Shown here: in pieces, positions 60,606 through 64,000 of the stretch
How positions within the stretch are numbered: position 1 is the stretch's first letter
Layout: every line of letters starts with the position of its first letter
NCBI RefSeq assembly: GCF_001012815.1
Contig: NZ_JYJP01000055.1
Span: 60,817 to 124,816, forward strand
Direction of reading: 5' to 3'
Length of the DNA stretch: 64,000 bases
From: Vibrio mexicanus
GTDB lineage: Bacteria > Pseudomonadota > Gammaproteobacteria > Enterobacterales > Vibrionaceae
Translations under genes and position numbers: made by a program
Notes under the pieces: model-generated
Seen by the model: only the letters and a program-made list of their open reading frames with translations
Database searches by the model: none
What the model was told of the DNA's origin: nothing

Positions 60606-61529
60606 TTGGACAAGTTAAATGCAATGCGGGTGTTTATTTGCGTTACGGAAACGGGCAGTTTTTCGAAGGCAGCAGACGTGCTTAATACCACGCCGTCATA
60701 CGTGAGCAAGCAGGTGTCTGCATTAGAGAAGAGTTTAGGAGCAAGGCTGATGCAGCGCACAACCAGAGTGCTGTCTCTCACTGAGGTTGGAAAGTCATAT
60801 TTAGGGCATTGCCGTACCATCATGGATCAAATATCGGTGGCAGAAAGTGAAGTGGCAGAGTTGCTTGGTTCACCTTCAGGAAGGTTGCGAGTCAGTATGT
60901 CAAATGTACTTGGGGACAGACCTACTGCAGTGATGTGCGCAGAGTTCTTAAAGCGCTATCCGGATATTGAATTGGATTTGCAAATTGAAGACCGATTTGT
61001 TGATTTGATAGAAGAGGGATTCGATCTGTGTGTTCGCGCGAGCGATAGATTTCCTGATTCAAGCTTGATTTACAAACGAGTTGGCGATTTACGCGTGCAA
61101 TTGATGGCTTCCCCTGATTATCTAGCGCAATATGGTCATCCGCAAACGGCGAGTGACCTATCCAAGCACGTGTTGATATCGCATCGGTATTCTGGCTCTA
61201 ACACCTTCGCGTTCGAAAAGGACGGTGATATAGAGCACGTGACGTTTGCGAAACAGGTGCGAGTTAACGGCACCGCTTTTGTACGTCATATTGTCGAGCA
61301 AGGGGTCGGGATCGGCTTTTTGCCTACTTATTGCCGTTCGGCAGTTGAGGGTGGTACGAACAGGGAGGACTCCCAGTCTCAAGTGCTTGTGCCTCTTTTG
61401 CAAGACTATACCGATGGCAGCATCACCATTAGTTTGGTGTACCCAGATCGAACATACACACCACTTAAGGTTCAGAAATTCAACGCATTCTTTGAAGAAT
61501 GGTTTAAAAGCTATACTGTAGAGGGCTGA
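60606..61529 (+). CDS. LysR family transcriptional regulator
   Basis: A 307-residue LysR regulator. The N-terminal winged HTH is MRVFICVTETGSFSKAADVLNTTPSYVSKQVSALEKSLG, split here as MRVFICVTETGSFSKAADVL and TTPSYVSKQVSALEKSLGA; it is followed by an effector domain (about 90-300). I start at TTG 60606 (MDKLNAMRV) preceded by AAGGTAGA. Divergent from the MDR oxidoreductase with a 127-bp shared promoter region. The inducer is not readable. Confidence 0.9.
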   Translation: MDKLNAMRVFICVTETGSFSKAADVLNTTPSYVSKQVSALEKSLGARLMQRTTRVLSLTEVGKSYLGHCRTIMDQISVAESEVAELLGSPSGRLRVSMSNVLGDRPTAVMCAEFLKRYPDIELDLQIEDRFVDLIEEGFDLCVRASDRFPDSSLIYKRVGDLRVQLMASPDYLAQYGHPQTASDLSKHVLISHRYSGSNTFAFEKDGDIEHVTFAKQVRVNGTAFVRHIVEQGVGIGFLPTYCRSAVEGGTNREDSQSQVLVPLLQDYTDGSITISLVYPDRTYTPLKVQKFNAFFEEWFKSYTVEG

Positions 61530-61550
61530 TATTAAAGAGGTTACCAATCA

Positions 61551-62123
61551 CTATGGCTCGTATTCAGATTTGAGCTGCTCATATTTCTCAATGAGTCTCT
61601 TTAGGTTCGACGTCGCGAAGTCTAAGTCAGTCAGCATCCTGAAACTGTCGGCCTCAAAGTCTCTACTAGAGTGGTACTTATCTAGTAGTATTTTTCGCTT
61701 TGCGATGTCGGGCTCCAAAGCATCAAGTTTTTTTATTACGGCTTCAATTAACAGTGATAGTGATTGCCAGTTTGTCTCGTCCCACGGCCACCCGTCAGCA
61801 GACTGTGTAATCAGTGTCACTGGTGAGGGTTCATCTTTAAATAAGTCGAGAATAAGTAGTTGAAAGTGAATATGACAGGGCTTTCTCATCCTAATATGTT
61901 GGATTGCATCCGTGAGCCAGCGATGTGACTGTCCCTGAAGCATGACACGGCAGGCTTCCCAGGCGTCTTGTTGGTCAACTGCTTCAACCAGCTCAGCGAG
62001 TTTATCTGCTTGATGAGGATGTAACTGTTCAACTTGAACGTGCCCCTTTCCATCGCTGTGATATTTAGGGTAGTGATATTTAAACCGACTCAGTTTTTCA
62101 ACTGCGTTTATGCTGCTCTCCAT
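61551..62123 (-). CDS. Protein of unknown function
   Basis: A 190-residue cytosolic protein; I do not recognise the family. It looks largely helical, with His-rich YHYPKYHSDGKGHVQVEQLHPHQ at the N-terminus, LQGQSHRWLTDAIQHIRMR in the middle and a coiled C-terminus (LKRLIEKYEQLKSE). No signal peptide or membrane helix. Its 3' end is 22 bases from the end of the convergent lysR gene. Codon use looks ordinary for the region. Confidence 0.65.
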   Translation of the reverse strand: MESSINAVEKLSRFKYHYPKYHSDGKGHVQVEQLHPHQADKLAELVEAVDQQDAWEACRVMLQGQSHRWLTDAIQHIRMRKPCHIHFQLLILDLFKDEPSPVTLITQSADGWPWDETNWQSLSLLIEAVIKKLDALEPDIAKRKILLDKYHSSRDFEADSFRMLTDLDFATSNLKRLIEKYEQLKSEYEP

Positions 62124-62310
62124 GTGCTATCCCAGCTAATGAACCTTAAAAGAAGGTTACCTCGGTAAGTTTACTATTGTCGAGTATCGGTACTCTTCGC
62201 TGCGAACTTATTACATATCCAATTGTTTGAATATTTGTAGTGGTACTCAGAAAAGCTTCAGGCGATCTATTAACGTAAGGGTTGTCAGTTGGATCAATAA
62301 GGAGAACAAA

Positions 62311-62952
62311 ATGGATCGAGTAGCGGTTGTTTTAGCGGGTTGCGGCGTGTTTGATGGTGCTGAAATACAAGAAGCCGTATTGGCGTTGCACGCACTTGAA
62401 GAACTTGGTGTGGAGTATCAATGCTTTGCGCCGAACAAGGATCAACATCACGTCGTAAATCATTTGTTGGGCGAAGAACAAAAACAGACTCGAAACGTAA
62501 TGGAAGAAGCAGGGCGTATTGTTCGTGGCAACATAAAACCACTAGATTCACTTTCAGCTAACGAGTTCGATGGCTTACTGGTTCCTGGAGGTTTTGGTGT
62601 AGCAAAGAATTTGTCTAATCTCGCGTTTGTTGGAGAGGCCGTAGAGATCGACCCAGACTTCAAGCGTGTGATGACAGAGTTTAAAGAGGCCAAAAAGAAG
62701 GCCGGTTACCTTTGTATTGCACCAGCTTTATTGCCACTGGTCTATCCTGGAGTGAAATGTACAATTGGGAACGATGTTGAGACGGCTCAAGTCATTGAAA
62801 AGCTGGGCGGGAAGCATGTTGATTGCGCTGTTGACGATATCGTTATTGATGAAGCTAACCGAGTCATTACCACGCCGGCCTATATGTTGGCAAATAATAT
62901 GTTAGAGGCAGGCAAGGGCATCAAGAAGTTGGTTGAAGAGCTAGTAAGTTGA
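62311..62952 (+). CDS. elbB: Glyoxalase ElbB (isoprenoid-associated, DJ-1/PfpI-like)
   Basis: DJ-1/PfpI-family protein ElbB, linked to isoprenoid biosynthesis and shown to act as a glyoxalase in E. coli. It has 213 residues from ATG 62311, with AAGGAGA upstream. AGCGVFDGAEIQEAVLAL, VPGGFGVAKNLSN, the nucleophile-elbow Cys in YLCIAPALLPL and TTPAYMLANN are conserved. The in-frame upstream extension to 62227 is not credible. Intact. Confidence 0.94.
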   Translation: MDRVAVVLAGCGVFDGAEIQEAVLALHALEELGVEYQCFAPNKDQHHVVNHLLGEEQKQTRNVMEEAGRIVRGNIKPLDSLSANEFDGLLVPGGFGVAKNLSNLAFVGEAVEIDPDFKRVMTEFKEAKKKAGYLCIAPALLPLVYPGVKCTIGNDVETAQVIEKLGGKHVDCAVDDIVIDEANRVITTPAYMLANNMLEAGKGIKKLVEELVS

Positions 62953-63368
62953 TGCTGGCAGTATGTCTAGTTGAAAGGAAGCTACTTAGGGAGCCAGTTC
63001 TTTTAACTAGACTACTATTTTTTCGTTTTAACGTGAGGAAGGTTGGAGGGTAATGAGAGGAAAAACAAGACCATCAATACTGGTAGTGTGCATGGGCACT
63101 AGCTCCGCGCCTTTAATCCTCTGATTTCACGCTAGATATACAAATCGCCAATAAACCTCCGGAAAAACCACTCCAAAACCTCAGTGCCAATTCATTTTCT
63201 CTTTCTACTCTTTGTTTCAAACACGCTATCTTCTGTCTGTCCTGGTTAACTTAACCTCAACCAGATAGAAGAAAGTGTAGTCGCTCATTTTTTAAACTGC
63301 GAGTAAATAACGTAATAATTTACCGCAGTATTGAGTTATCTATTTTAGGTTGGATTGATAGGCCAAAG
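62953..63368. other. 416-bp region without a recognisable gene
   Basis: No ORF with coding character, no tRNA and no strong hairpin terminator seen. It sits between convergent genes. Confidence 0.5.
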
Positions 63369-63977
63369 TTATCTGTACTCTAATTCAGGAAGAGGTGCGT
63401 TGGATGACTTTAGCTCGTAGGTTTCATCGACACGATAGGTGCGGCCCCTGTATGGGATTTCAGCAACGTCATCTGGCAAAGCATCTGGGCCAAATAGCAA
63501 GCGGTGGTCTTGTACTTCAATACACTCTAAGCCAAATTTTTCTTGAAGGTTGTTAACGATACTTTCTAACTGCTCAATGGTGTCAAAGAATAGGTAGCTA
63601 TCTCCAACCGAGTGATAGCGCACGACTACGGTGTGCGCGACATCCTCGTATTCACAGTCATCATGCTTATGGTAGAGGGCGATAACCTTTCTCTTTTTAT
63701 TGTATTGAGCTTTAAGCCAGTGCTCTCTAACAGCGATTCGAGTTTCAACCGTGTTTTGAGGCTTTCGTTTCGTCATACCGAATGCCAAAAGGATAAGCAC
63801 TCCCGAACCTGCCAACGCCATGGGGCCTGTTATTGCTACCGCAAAAATACAACCAACCGAACAAATCCAAGCAATAGTCACCATGGTTTTGTTGACCCAT
63901 TCGGGTTCATCTCGATTTTTCTTTTGAACCAGACCTTGCTCAGACAAAACGTATTGGTATTTATTGTCGAGGCCCAT
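63369..63977 (-). CDS. Unknown two-helix membrane protein
   Basis: A 202-residue protein I do not recognise. The soluble N-terminus (MGLDNKYQYVLSEQGLVQKK) is followed by two adjacent membrane helices (about 31-49 and 52-67, WICSVGCIFAVAITGPMALA and GVLILLAFGM). A charged cytosolic domain of about 130 residues follows, with ALYHKHDDCEYEDVAHTVVVRYHSVGDSYLFFDTIEQL split over two segments. No known motif. The start has no strong ribosome site. Confidence 0.65.
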   Translation of the reverse strand: MGLDNKYQYVLSEQGLVQKKNRDEPEWVNKTMVTIAWICSVGCIFAVAITGPMALAGSGVLILLAFGMTKRKPQNTVETRIAVREHWLKAQYNKKRKVIALYHKHDDCEYEDVAHTVVVRYHSVGDSYLFFDTIEQLESIVNNLQEKFGLECIEVQDHRLLFGPDALPDDVAEIPYRGRTYRVDETYELKSSNAPLPELEYR

Positions 63978-64000
63978 GGTTAGATAAGAGGCATAAGCGA

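Overview
The window looks like chromosome 1 of a Vibrio. The evidence is a luxO-luxU pair with a divergent Qrr-type quorum-sensing sRNA under a sigma-54 promoter, motY of the sodium-driven polar flagellar motor next to rnt, the Na+-pumping rnf operon, a moaABCDE cluster beside yvcK, and metG/mrp back to back. The species cannot be fixed from the sequence alone. Gene content is almost wholly core. I see no prophage, integron, CRISPR array or rRNA. The only mobile-type sequence is a 263-bp MITE-like element.

Layout: 1-2770 holds the 3' end of pgm, a DUF1853 gene and a broken ybgI. 2789-14156 is the TCA block: gltA, divergent from sdhCDAB-sucABCD. 14231-17865 has an NhaC-type antiporter, rnt, motY and a Cys-rich gene under a Fur-like box. 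17923-25547 (minus strand) is rnfABCDGE-nth plus gloA, with the MITE between rnfE and nth. 25822-26208 has tRNA-Asn with a clear promoter and terminator, a tRNA remnant and paired DnaA boxes. 26541-30726 is uvrB with a LexA-like box, then qrr1/luxO/luxU. 30759-34767 is yvcK and moaABCDE behind a Moco riboswitch. 34752-48756 is accessory physiology: a diguanylate cyclase, NrtS, a CBS protein, a MATE pump, a ZntA-type ATPase with a MerR-type promoter, udp, a PLP decarboxylase, an unknown membrane protein and an RND efflux pair. 48779-55477 holds metG, mrp, udk and asmA. 55513-59360 (minus strand) is a pterin cluster: ubiG-like, folK-like, folX, folE, folM, then btuR. The end holds an MDR oxidoreductase with a divergent LysR regulator, elbB and two unknown genes.

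The most striking global property is about 18 single-base frame breaks in 13 genes, nearly all at short homopolymers or doubled bases and mostly one base too few. They hit genes expected to be essential or strongly conserved (gltA, sdhA, metG, rnfB, rnfD). This looks like a sequencing or assembly artefact, so I annotate each broken gene over its full span and give the inferred site. A reader using the raw translation would wrongly lose the TCA entry enzyme, succinate dehydrogenase, methionyl-tRNA synthetase and the Rnf pump.
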